DNA of 64,000 nucleotides, taken from contig JAWPHD010005597.1 in assembly GCA_037043455.1 (NCBI GenBank), positions 1-64,000 on the forward strand, read 5' to 3'. This document shows, one piece after another, positions 11,525 through 23,100 of the stretch (within the stretch, counting starts at the first letter, position 1; the number at the start of each line of letters is the position of its first letter). The notes under the pieces are model-generated. The model did not search any database, was not told where the DNA came from, and saw only the letters and a list, made by a program, of their open reading frames with translations. This DNA comes from Cyrtodaria siliqua (Eukaryota; Mollusca; Bivalvia; Adapedonta; Hiatellidae). The position numbers were made by a program, and so were the translations under genes.

Positions 11525-11683
11525 TATATTGACATCCGAGTCCCAGCCAGGAATCTTCACATCCGGAAATACATTCTCCAGTGACGTCATTACATTGCTC
11601 AGATGCGTTATTACAATGACACGTGTACATACAACCTGAACCGAATCTCCGGAATCCATTAGTAGATAGATCACAGACTGAAT
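11525..11683 (-). CDS. Exon: EGF-like domain, MEGF/Draper style
   Basis: One internal 159-nt exon (53 codons) on the minus strand, with acceptor TATTTTCAG and donor GTATGT, phase 1 at both ends. It encodes one compact 8-cysteine EGF-like module. The cysteine words are SVCD, GSGC, YTCHC, EQC, DVTGEC, ISGC and GLGCQY. The order C..CxxxCxC...C...TGxC..GC...W.G..C resembles the EGF modules of MEGF10/Draper/SREC-type phagocytic receptors and of bivalve EGF-FTP proteins. The role would be extracellular and structural or ligand-facing. The next exon in transcription order is the FTP exon at 3403-3612. The junction codon formed is Arg, giving CQY-R-DVALNG, so EGF followed by FTP in one gene is likely. 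The plus-strand exon at 40631-40783 is a close relative. Confidence 0.75.
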
Positions 11684-12299
11684 CTGAAAATAATTACTTT
11701 GATTTACTAAACATGTCATATGTAACATATTACCTAGTATAGAATATGTCAAATAAACACGTGCTATTAGCCTATAAAAGAAGACTTTAATTTACAGTGA
11801 TATGAAGCCATATACTAAATATATATCAAAACGCTTACCAGATGTCTTTCATCTGCTAATCGTGAGTTCATAGTTTGCATTTTTAACATGTCTGTTCCAG
11901 CTTGTGTATATGCATGATTTCCTTATAACACCGTTCTTCCTCATTGTTGTTCTTAATTGTAAAGTTAAACCAACTTTTAACTGCTAAAGTGGACATAGTC
12001 ACAGTTTTATCGTTAGCGCTACTAGTCATTCAATGAAAATCCATTCATTATTACAAACATTTTTGGTATCATTTTCTTCTGCAGTTGTTAAAAGGATTTA
12101 TCTTCAGTCATATCTGGAAATGTAGTTATGATAATGGACATTAAACTAACGTTTCTGTTTAAATGTATTTTGACATTTGCAAGTAATAGACGTATAGTAT
12201 ATAAGAACTATTTAACAGTTAATTCTGAACATATATATAGTACATATATAATGATAAAAACGCATACTATTATTTTGAAATGTATACTGATTTAATAGG

Positions 12300-12956
12300 T
12301 CAAAGGTCAATGTCATGAAAATCCGTGTTCTCTCTGTAACTTATTTCCCCCTAATGCAAATATCGTGAAACTTCATGGGTTGCTTATGGGTAAAAATTAC
12401 CCTATTCATTTTGAGGTCATAGTTCAAATAGTGACAAGGTCACCGTGACCCGGTGATTAAAATCCTTGTTTGCTCTTTAACTCCTCTTCCCCTAAAGCAA
12501 ATATCATGAAACTTCATTAATGAACTACCTCTGGTTCGTGAATGACCTCCATTGGTTTTAAGATACGTAGATCAAATGTCAAAGTCAATTTGACCCGATC
12601 ATAAGCGGCCTTGTCCGCTCTGTGATTCCATTCTCCCTAAAGTAAATATCATAAACCTGATCGTATGGCTTGCATGTTATAAGTAAATAAATACTTTTGA
12701 TTTAAAGTTCAAAAGGTCAGAGGTCAATGTAACCGTGACCGGATCATGAAAATAGTTGTCAGGGGTGTATCTCCTATACCCCTAAATTAAATATCGTGAA
12801 ACTTCTTCGTTGTAAGAAAAGTGTTCTTATTGATTTTGAAGTCAGTAGATCTGAGGTCAAGGTCCTCGTGGCCCGATCACTTAAATTGTTGTCCGCTCTG
12901 TAGCTCCTTTTTCTCAAAGGTAAATCTGATAAAACATCATGTGTCAACTGTCTGTG
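12300..12956 (+). repeat. Degenerate satellite of about 144 bp, left part
   Basis: Units share 'aggtcaa.gt', 'gtgacccgatcatgaaaat', 'tccgctctgtaactcct', 'cccctaaagcaaatatc' and 'gtgaaacttc'. The 'gacc' of successive units lies at 12447, 12592, 12737 and (as ggcc) 12870, spacings of 145, 145 and 133. The array continues at 18307-18560 after an insertion. One unit has the inverted half-site AGGTCACCGTGACC (12439-12452). Confidence 0.8.
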
Positions 12957-13534
12957 TTAAAGGGCTAGCGTGGTAGTCCTGTAGAACTTTTGTGTGATTG
13001 TCATGTGCTGCAGTGAAGGGGCTATTATTCCTAATTGAAGCCATAAAAATAACAGCATGGGGTGCGAAGTGATATGGTTCAGAGTGGTCAGTACCATGCT
13101 TAGAATTTAGAGATCTTATCCGACAGAGCATTACACATGATTGGGGGAGTGTTTTTATTGTGTATAAAGACTACTTTTTATCATTACATTTTAATTGTTC
13201 ATTATCAGGAAAATTCACTGAGAGTTATATATTTTGTAATCCACCTAATTATAATAGTTACTAGATATACACTTTTATTCCCATTTATGATCCATGTAGG
13301 ATGCTGATTTCACCACATATGAGATGGTCAGCTATGATAAGGCTGTGTTTTCTATGGCCAATCCTTGAGCAGTAGACAAACAGACCATACAATTTGAATC
13401 TTGCATGAGTTCGACAGAATGTTTCACAATATTGAATACTCGTATACCTGGATGTTTAAAAGTTATGGAATGGGAAAAATGGTTAATGCATTATGTACAT
13501 GTACCTCTTGTACAATGGTTACTGCATTTTTTTG

Positions 13535-14262
13535 GTGTATGGTTGCTGTCAAGAATAAAATATTTTATTTCTTTGAATTATCGACTTATTTTCTATAAAG
13601 CTTACATACAGCCACATCTAGACTTTTGTAATGAAATCTGGGGTAACACAAGTCGAAAAAATATCAACAGCCTTTTAATAATGCAAAAAAAGGGCATGTC
13701 ACGTTATTTTAGGTGAACAGTATATTACTTTTCAAGCCGCTATGGAACAACTAAATTACCTCACAATTGATCAGCGAATTATACTTCAAAGGGCCAAATT
13801 CATGTATAGAGTTTCGAACAATACTGCCCCTTCATATATTTCCGATGTGTTTACTACTCGTAATTCAACTGACAGAAGACTTTGCTCACTAACTGATACT
13901 AATTTTAGTATTCCTAAGCCAAATCGGGAAATTTTCAAGGGCAGCATGTCTTACTCCGGGACCATTTTATGGAATAATATTACAAAGCACATTCAGAAGT
14001 GTGCAACAATGAAAAGTTTTACAAACAGCTGCATAAAATTGGTAAAGGAAAAACAACATTAAACTCGATATAGATATCATCTCATCTTATTATTGTGTAA
14101 ATATCGTTCAAACTACCACCACCAACAATGTTATTATGTTTACATATATCTTATGTATTTTGCCTTTCTTGTATTTGGTATCATGTATTTGTTATAGAGG
14201 GCCCCAAGGAAGATTAGTATAAACTAATTGGGTCACCCTTGATAAATAAAGTCATTCATTCA
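13535..14262 (+). pseudogene. LINE 3' end: C-terminal part of a jockey/CR1-type reverse transcriptase
   Basis: This is the last roughly 170 codons of a non-LTR retrotransposon pol plus its 3' UTR. Visible words are LLSRIKYF, AYIQPHLDFCNEIWGN, VILGEQ, LTIDQRI, NNTAPSYISDVF, IPKPNREIF and SYSGTILWNNI. They match the region after the RT catalytic core in jockey/CR1/L2-like elements. The catalytic FADD part is absent (5' truncation). The frame changes once near the A run at 13683-13690, so it is dead. The 3' UTR ends with 'gggccccaaggaaga', 'gggtcacccttgataaataa' and 'agtcattcattca'. Minisatellite units lie on both sides, so the LINE inserted into the array. Confidence 0.85.
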
Positions 14263-17200
14263 TATATGTATATGTACCTCTTGTATAATGGTTACTGCAT
14301 CTATGTATATGTACCTCTTGTACAATGGTTACTTCATCTATGTATATGTACCTCTTGTACAATCGTTACTGCATTTATGTATATGTACCTCTTGCACGAT
14401 GGTTACTGCACTTATGTATATGTACCTCTTGCACAATGGTTATTGCATCTATGTATGTGTACCTCTTGCACAATGGTTACTGCATCTATGTGTATGTATC
14501 TCTTGTACAATGGTTACTGCATCTGTGTGTATGTACCTCTTGCACAATGGTTACTGCATCTATGTATGTGTATCTCTTGCAAAATGGTTACTGCATCTAT
14601 GTGTATGTATCTCTTGTACAAAGGTTACTGCATATGTGTGTATGTATCGCTTGTACAATGGTTACTGCATCTATGTGTATGTATCTCTTGTACAATGGTT
14701 ACTGCATCTATGCATATGTACCTCTTGTACAATGGTTACTGCATCTATGTGTATGTACCTCTTGCACAATGGTTACTGCATCTGTGTCTGTATCTCTTGT
14801 ACAATGGTTACTGCATCTATGTGTATGTACCTCTTTTACAATGGTTACTGCATATATGTGTATTGTACCTCTTGAACAATGGTTACTGCATCTATGTGTA
14901 TGTACCTCTTGTACAATGGTTACTGCATCTGTGTGTATGTACCTCTTGCACAATGGTTACTGCATCTATGTATGTGTATCTCTTGCACAATGGTTACTGC
15001 ATCTATGTGTATGTATCTCTTGTACAAAGGTTACTGCATATGTGTGTATGTATCTCTTGTACAATGGTTACTGCATATATGTGTATGTATCTCTTGTACA
15101 ATGGTTACTGCATCTATGCATATGTACCTCTTGTACAATGGTTACTGCATCTATGTGTATGTACCTCTTGCACAATGGTAACTGCATCTGTGTATGTATC
15201 TCTTGTACAATGGTTACTGCATCTATGTGTATGTACCTCTTTTACAATGGTTACTGCATATATGTGTATTGTACCTCTTGAACAATGGTTACTGCATCTA
15301 TGTGTATGTACCTCTTGTACAATGGTTACTGCATATATGTGTATGTATCTCTTGTACAATGGTTACTGCATCTGTGTATGTACCTCTTGTACAATGGTTA
15401 CTGCATCAATGTGTATGTATCTCTTGTACAATGGTTACTGCATCTATGTGTATGTAGCTCTTGCACAATGGTTACTGCATCTGTGTATGTACCTCTTGTA
15501 CAATGGTTACTGCATCTATGTGTATGTATCTCTTGTACAATGGTTACTGCATCTATGTATATGTACCTCTTGTACAATGGTTACTGCATCTATGTGTATG
15601 TACCGCTTGTTACAATGGTTACTGCATATATGTGTATGTACCTCTTGTACAATGGTTACTGCATGTGTGTGTATGTACCTCTTGTACAATGGTTACTGCA
15701 TCTATGTGTATGTACATCTTGCACAATTGTTACTGCATCTGAGTATGTACCTCTTGTACAATGGTTACTGCATCTATGTGTATATACCTCTTGTACAATG
15801 GTTACTGCATCTATGTGTATGTACTTCTTGCACAATGGTTACTGCATCTATGTGTATGTACCTCTTGCACAATGGTTACTGCATCTATGTGTATGTATCT
15901 CTTGTACAATGGTTACTGCATGTATGTGTATGTACCTCTTGCACAATGGTTACTGCATCTATGTGTATGTACCTCTTGCACAATGGTAACTGCATCTATG
16001 TGTATGTATCTCTTGTACAATGGTTACTGTATCTATGTGTTTGTACCTCTTGTACAATGGTTACTGCATATATGTGTATGTACCTCTTGCACAATGGTTA
16101 CTGCATCTTTGTGTATGTATCTCTTGCACAATGGTTACTGCATATATGTGTATGTATCTATTGTACAATGGTTACTGAATATATGTGTATATACTTCTTG
16201 CACAATGGTTACTGCATCTATGTGTATGTACTTCTTGCACAATGGTTACTGCATCTATGTGTATGTACCTCTTGCACAATGGTTACTGCATCTATGTGTA
16301 TGTATCTCTTGTACGATGGTTACTGCATATATGTGTATGTACCTCTTGTACGATGGTTATTGCATCTATGTGTATGTACCTCTTGCACAATGGTTACTGC
16401 ATCTTTGTGTATGTATCTCTTGCACAATGGTTACTGCATATATGTGTATTGTACCTCTTGAACAATGGTTACTGCATCTATGTGTATGTACCTCTTGTAC
16501 AATGGTTACTGCATATATGTGTATGTATCTCTTGTACAATGGTTACTGCATCTGTGTATGTACCTCTTGTACAATGGTTACTGCATCTATGTGTATGTAC
16601 CTCTTGCACAATGGTTACTGCATCTATGTGTATGTATCTCTTGCACAATGGTTACTGCATCTATGCGTATGTATCTCTTGTACAATGGTTACTGCATCTA
16701 TGCGTATGTACCTCTTGTACAATGGCTACTGCATCTATGTGTATGTACCTCTTGTACAATGGTTACTGCATCTATGTGTATGTACCTCTTGTACAATGGT
16801 TACTGCATCTATGTGTATGTACCTCTTGCACAATGGTTACTGCATCTATGTGTATGTACCTCTTGTACAATGGTTACTGCATATATGCGTATGTGTCTCT
16901 TGTACAATTGTTACTGCATCTATGTGTATGTTCCTCTTGTACAATGGTTACTGCATTTATGTGTATGTACCTCTTGTACAATGGTTACTGCATATATGTG
17001 TGTATGTACCTCTTGTACAATGGTTACTGCATCTATATGTATGTACCTCTTGTACAATTGTTACTGAATCTATGTGTATGTATCTCTTGTACAATGGTTA
17101 CTGCATCTATGTGTATGTACCTCTTGTACAATGGTTATTGCATCTATGTGTATGTACCTCTTGTACAATGGTTACTGCATCTATGTGTATTGTACCTCTT

Positions 17201-17692
17201 GTACAATGGTTACTGCATCTATGTGTATGTATCTCTTGTACAATGGTTACTGCATATATGTGTATGTACCTCTTGTACAATGGTTACTGCATCTATATGT
17301 ATGTACCTCTTCTACAATGGTTACTGCATCTATGTGTATGTATCTCTTGTACAATGGTTACTGCATCTATGTGTATGTAGCTCTTGCACAATGGTTACTG
17401 CATCTATGTATGTATCTCTTGTACAATGGTTACTGCATCTATGTGTATGTATCTCTTGTACGATGGTTACTGCATCTATGTGTATGTACCTCTTTGACAA
17501 TGGTTACTGCATCTGTGTATGTATCTCTTGTACAATGGTTACTGCATCTATGTGTATGTAGCTCTTGCAAAATGGTTATTGCATATATGTGTATGTACCA
17601 CTTGTACAATGGTTACTGCATGATCTATGTGTATGTACCTGTTGTACAATGGTTACTGCATCTATTTGTATGTACGTCTTGTACAATTGTTT
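14263..17692 (+). repeat. 37-bp minisatellite, about 92 units
   Basis: The unit is roughly 'tgtacctcttgtacaatgg' plus 'ttactgcatctatgtgta', with point variants (ta/ca in 'gtacaa', 'tacc/tatc') and shorter units of about 32-35 bp. A lone unit and part of another stand at 13478-13528, left of the LINE. The unit has no stop in any plus-strand frame and 37 is 1 modulo 3, so all three frames stay open for hundreds of codons (for example 14239-16461). The products (Cys/Leu/Tyr-rich, 37-residue period) are not credible proteins. A multi-unit block with 'tattgtacctcttgaacaat' recurs at 14861, 15267 and 16447. Confidence 0.95.
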
Positions 17693-17825
17693 AGTTTAAA
17701 CATATTTATTTTACATCGATTGCGAAACAAGTTCTTGCAACTTAGATTAATCACTCTCGATGGCTTCCTGGGTAGAACCAGTACTAAGCAATGTGGATTA
17801 ATTATCTTGCTCAAGGATAAATAAC

Positions 17826-17901
17826 GTGGCCGCGGAGAGGATCGAACCCACGACCTCTCGATCTGGAGTTCGGCGCTCTACCACTGAACCATGCACTCCA
17901 C
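17826..17901 (-). ncRNA. tRNA-like sequence (Trp-type loop), probable pseudogene
   Basis: The minus strand reads GTGGAGTGCATGGTTCAGTGG with an A box, an anticodon loop CTCCAGA (CCA, Trp) and a B box GTGGGTTCGATCCTC. Only four acceptor pairs (GTGG/CCAC) form, and the anticodon stem has three mismatches. A-box and B-box spacing is normal. Read as a pseudo-tRNA or SINE head lying inside the TTAA-flanked unit. Confidence 0.5.
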
Positions 17902-18306
17902 AGTATTTATAATCATCGTAATATATATTTAGCAATCTAAGATTTGCATAGTATTGTTTTATTCAAAGTCATTGTAACGGAATATAATTTTGTTTCATGT
18001 TTTAATATTTACCAATTTCATTAATATTTTTTATTACAAAATATTTCACTCTAGGTTTTTATTTGTCTGATTAATATACGGTTTTTTTTTATAATGTGTT
18101 TCTCTATTGAAACCAAGTGATTCTCAAGTTATATTCTTGTATCCAGATTCCTATTCGACTGACCATAGAATTTTACCAGCTGGTGTCAGTTAACATATCC
18201 TGTGGCTGGAGATATCAGCTCCCATAATAATCACTGAAATGTGCTAAAGCGACAGGTTAATGGCTGGGAGACTGCCTCTCAATTTACGACCACGCTAGCC
18301 CTTTAA

Positions 18307-18560
18307 GCCAATAACCTTTGTTGATTTGCCTCAGTAGTTTAAAGATCAAAGTAATCGTTACCCGATCATGAAATTTGTTTCCGCTCTGTAAGTCCTCCTC
18401 CCCTGAAGTAAGTATCATGAAACTTCTTGGACAGGTTGTTAGTGGTAAGAGAATATTTCCTATTGATTTTTAGATCATCAGGTCAAAGATCAATGTCGCA
18501 GTCACCCGATCATGAATCCTTTACGCTCTTTAACCCCTCTCCCCTGAAGCAAATCTCATG
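18307..18560 (+). repeat. Degenerate satellite of about 144 bp, right part
   Basis: It continues the array of 12300-12956: 'acccgatcatgaa' at 18361 and 18504 (spacing 143), with 'ccgctctgtaagtcctc', 'cccctgaagtaagtatcatg' and 'aggtcaaagatcaatgtc'. Its first half-unit completes the half-unit left of the insertion. Confidence 0.8.
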
Positions 18561-19225
18561 AACATTTTAAAAGTGCGATGCTCGTGATGAGAGGACTTCG
18601 TATTTAAATCACTTGAACTTTTATTAATTTCCTTAGCTACAATAGACCTTCTTTAGCCTATGACTATTTGGTTAATGCTTAACGTTTCACTAGAAAACTA
18701 ATGATCCTTCACTGCGCGTGAATCCACGTTGAGTTAATTCTTACCTGCCGTTCATGGTTAATCTTTACCAAACAATAGGTAGTTGGAGTATATTAGTCGA
18801 CACAACAACTCCCCCTCCCCCACCACCACCCCACACACAAAAAAAGGTGAGCTATTGCGTGTTTTTTAAACTTTCTTAAAACCACTACTACTTCGAATTG
18901 ACGTTGTTTACAAATAGAATAATGTTGTCATTGATATTTCATGATTTTCATTTAGTATATATTATTTAAAATAAGTTGGCAATTTTACATCAGAGTGATT
19001 TTTTACCTTAGAATCCGTTATTTGAAAAGAAAAAAAAACTTTATTGTACTCGTATCGAGTTCAACTGGGCAATAACAGCATGTTTTGAATTACCATATCA
19101 CACTAAAGTTGTATGAGTGTCTCTTTCCTATTTTTTTAATATTTTATTTTCTTTTTCATTTTATATTTTGTTTTTGTAAAACCAGGCAACGCTTTCTTTT
19201 TTGTTTACACTAATATTACTACACA
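18561..19225. other. No gene seen
   Basis: AT-rich spacer with C-rich and A-rich low-complexity patches at 18810-18846. Nothing recognisable. Confidence 0.5.
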
Positions 19226-19229
19226 ACCA

Positions 19230-19565
19230 TTTATCAAAACTCTTTCCAAATGTTCAGGTCATGTCATATAATAATAATGTATATTTGCCGATTAAAAATA
19301 TAGCTTTATTCATGGGTTCTTAAAATACCAGTGATTGAATATGCTTAAAATGAATAACGACTTTGTTGGTAATTCAACGCTCCAGTTTTGTTTTGTTTGC
19401 ATGGTTGGTTAAAGCCGTTTATATGGTGTCTATAGAGTTTGGAATCTCAAAATATGTAATTTGTGTTTATACCTCGTCCTCAGTATGTTTAGAAACACAT
19501 GTTGTAAGATTTGCCTTTTGATGGCGGGATAGGGACTATAATATCTATAAATCGAATACATTGTA
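19230..19565 (+). repeat. Rep-B, copy 2
   Basis: It has the same ordered words as 6840-7140: 'caaatgttcaggtcat', 'gccgattaaaa', 'ttcttaaaataccagtgatt', 'gttaaagccgtttata', 'tagagtttgga', 'cctcgtcctcagt', 'gatggcgggata'. Confidence 0.7.
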
Positions 19566-20175
19566 ACACTGCTAAATATCCATAAGTTTAATGGTAGATT
19601 TGAGTGACAATCTTTACACAAGCTGCTGTAATGTTAAATGTACTTGTGCATACCTCACATATTCATGCAAATGTGAGTTGAGTGAATAAAAGATATTGTA
19701 CTGTATTGTAATGTTCGAGTATTTATACATGCATTAAGCGACACTGTAAGTACCCGAATTACAGTCACCGCTTTAAATAAAGTGTTTAAAATCTGAGCAA
19801 ATGATAATGAAAAATAAATTATAAATCGAGGTATTAATAAATGCCATCTAGTTGATATACATTAAGTACGTAGCATAATACCTCCATTGTATCCTCAAAC
19901 TGCACTATACCGGTGCAGTCTGAGGTGTAAGCAAAATTGTCGTCTCTATACTACAGCATTGTGTCATGAACATAGATAAATTTATACTTTTATTTCAAAT
20001 TTCCAATAGGCTATAAAGCCCGTGAGGATACAAATACAAAGTATAACACGGTAGCAGTGCAGTAATTAGTACATATGCATTCATTTATATATATGAAAAC
20101 GGTAAGTATATATTATATCAAAATATAACTTTAACAAGCCATTATGAAATCATGTGTAATGAGAACATATATAAT
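19566..20175. other. No gene seen
   Basis: AT-rich intergenic or intronic DNA directly left of the 31-bp array. No domain, RNA or mobile end recognised. Confidence 0.5.
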
Positions 20176-20179
20176 AGGG

Positions 20180-23100
20180 CAACTCTACCACAACTCAACA
20201 AACACATTTCATAATCTACCACGATTAAGCAAACACATTTCATAATCTACCACGACTAAGCAAACACATTTCATAATCTACCACGACTAAGCAAACACAT
20301 TTCATAATCTACCACGATTAAGCAAACACATTTCATAATCTACCACGACTAAACAAACACATTTCATAATCTACCACGATTAAGCAAACACATTTCATAA
20401 TCTACCACGACTAAGCAAACACATTTCATAATCTACCACGACTAAGCAAACACATTTCATAATCTACCACGTCTAAGCAAACGCAGGTCATAATCTATCA
20501 CGACTAAGCAAACACATTTCATAATCTATCACGACTAAGCAAACGCAGGTCATAATCTACCACGACTAAGCAAAAACATTTCATAATCTACCACGACTTA
20601 GCAAACACATTTCATAATCTACCACGACTAAACAAACACATTTCATTATCTACCACGACTAAACAAACACATTTCATAATCTACCACGACTAAGCAAACA
20701 TATTTCATAATCTACCACGACTTAGCAAACACATTTCATAATCTACCGCGACTAAGCAAACATATTTCATAATCTACCACGACTTAGCAAACACATTTCA
20801 TAATCTACCACGACTAAGCAAACACATTTCATAATCTACCACGACTTAGCAAACACATTTCATAATCTACCACGACTAAGCAAAAACATTTCATAATCTA
20901 CCACGACTAAGCAAACACATTTCATAATCTACCACGACTTAGCAAACACATTTCATAATCTACCACGACTAAGCAAACATATTTCATAATCTACCACGAC
21001 TTAGCAAACACATTTCATAATCTACTACGACTAAGCAAACACATTTCATAATCTACCACGACTTAGCAAACACATTTCATAATCTACCACGACTAAGCAA
21101 AATCATTTCATAATCTACCACGACTAAGCAAACACATTTCATAATCTACCACGACTTAGCAAACACATTTCATAATCTACCACGACTAAACAAACACATT
21201 TCATAATCTACCACGACTAAGAAAACACATTTCATAATCTACCACGACTAAGCAAACAAATTTCATAATCTACCACGACTTAGCAAACACATTTCATAAT
21301 CTAACACGACTAAACAAACACATTTCATAATCTACCACGACTAAACAAACACATTTCATAATCTACCACGACTAAGCAAACACATTTCGTAATCTACCAC
21401 GACTAAACAAACACATTTCATAATCTACCACGACTTAGCAAACACATTTCATAATCTACCACGACTAAGCAAACACATTTCATAATCTACCACGACTAAG
21501 CAAACATATTTCATAATCTACCACGACTTAGCAAACACATTTCATAATCTACCACGACTAAGCAAACATATTTCATAATCTACCACGACTTAGCAAACAC
21601 ATTTCATAATCTACCACGACTAAGCAAACACATTTCATAATCTACCACGACTTAGCAAACACATTTCATAATCTACCACGACTAAGCAAAAACATTTCAT
21701 AATCTACCACGACTAAGCAAACACATTTCATAATCTACCACGACTTAGCAAACACATTTCATAATCTACCACGACTAAGCAAACATATTTCATAATCTAC
21801 CACGACTTAGCAAACACATTTCATAATCTACTACGACTAAGCAAACACATTTCATAATCTACCACGACTTAGCAAACACATTTCATAATCTACCACGACT
21901 AAGCAAAATCATTTCATAATCTACCACGACTAAGCAAACACATTTCATAATCTACCACGACTAAACAAACACATTTCATAATCTACCACGATTAAGCAAA
22001 CACATTTCATAATCTACCACGACTAAGCAAACACATTTCATAATCTACCACGACTAAGCAAACACATTTCATAATCTACCACGTCTAAGCAAACGCAGGT
22101 CATAATCTATCACGACTAAGCAAACACATTTCATAATCTATCACGACTAAGCAAACGCAGGTCATAATCTACCACGACTAAGCAAAAACATTTCATAATC
22201 TACCACGACTTAGCAAACACATTTCATAATCTACCACGACTAAACAAACACATTTCATAATCTACCACGACTAAGCAAACATATTTCATAATCTACAACG
22301 ACTTAGCAAACACATTTCATAATCTACCACGACTAAGCAAACATATTTCATAATCTACCACGACTTAGCAAACACATTTCATAATCTACCACGACTAAGC
22401 AAACACATTTCATAATCTACCACGACTTAGCAAACACATTTCATAATCTACCACGACTAAGCAAAAACATTTCATAATCTACCACGACTAAGCAAACACA
22501 TTTCATAATCTACCACGACTTAGCAAACACATTTCATAATCTACCACGACTAAGCAAACATATTTCATAATCTACCACGACTTAGCAAACACATTTCATA
22601 ATCTACTACGACTAAGCAAACACATTTCATAATCTACCACGACTTAGCAAACACATTTCATAATCTACCACGACTAAGCAAAATCATTTCATAATCTACC
22701 ACGACTAAGCAAACACATTTCATAATCTACCACGACTTAGCAAACACATTTCATAATCTACCACGACTAAACAAACACATTTCATAATCTACCACGACTA
22801 AGAAAACACATTTCATAATCTACCACGACTAAGCAAACAAATTTCATAATCTACCACGACTTAGCAAACACATTTCATAATCTAACACGACTAAACAAAC
22901 ACATTTCATAATCTACCACGACTAAACAAACACATTTCATAATCTACCACGACTAAGCAAACACATTTCGTAATCTACCACGACTAAACAAACACATTTC
23001 ATAATCTACCACGACTTAGCAAACACATTTCATAATCTACCACGACTAAGCAAACACATTTCATAATCTACCACGACTTAGCAAAAACATTTCATAATAT

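Larger units (their letters stand above)
12961..18302. mobile_element. TTAA-flanked 5.34-kb unit with inverted ends
   Basis: The left end AGGGCTAGCGTGGTAGT (12961-12977) and right end ACGACCACGCTAGCCCT (18286-18302) are inverted repeats with one mismatch in 17. TTAA stands at 12957-12960 and 18303-18306. The flanks are two halves of one 144-bp satellite unit: 87 bp from the last unit mark to the left TTAA plus 57 bp from the right TTAA to the next mark equals 144. This is a clean transposition footprint. No transposase is visible. The interior holds unique flanks, a truncated LINE and a 37-bp minisatellite. The TTAA target is piggyBac-like; the terminal sequence does not begin with the CCC common in that family. 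Confidence 0.75.

Noticed and set aside
14239..17694. Very long plus-strand reading frames (740, 539 and 458 codons) as giant Cys/Leu-rich proteins
   Set aside because: They lie entirely in the 37-bp minisatellite and all three frames are open for the same arithmetic reason; there is no frame preference.
17826..17901. Functional tRNA-Trp (CCA)
   Set aside because: Three mismatches in the anticodon stem and only four acceptor pairs.
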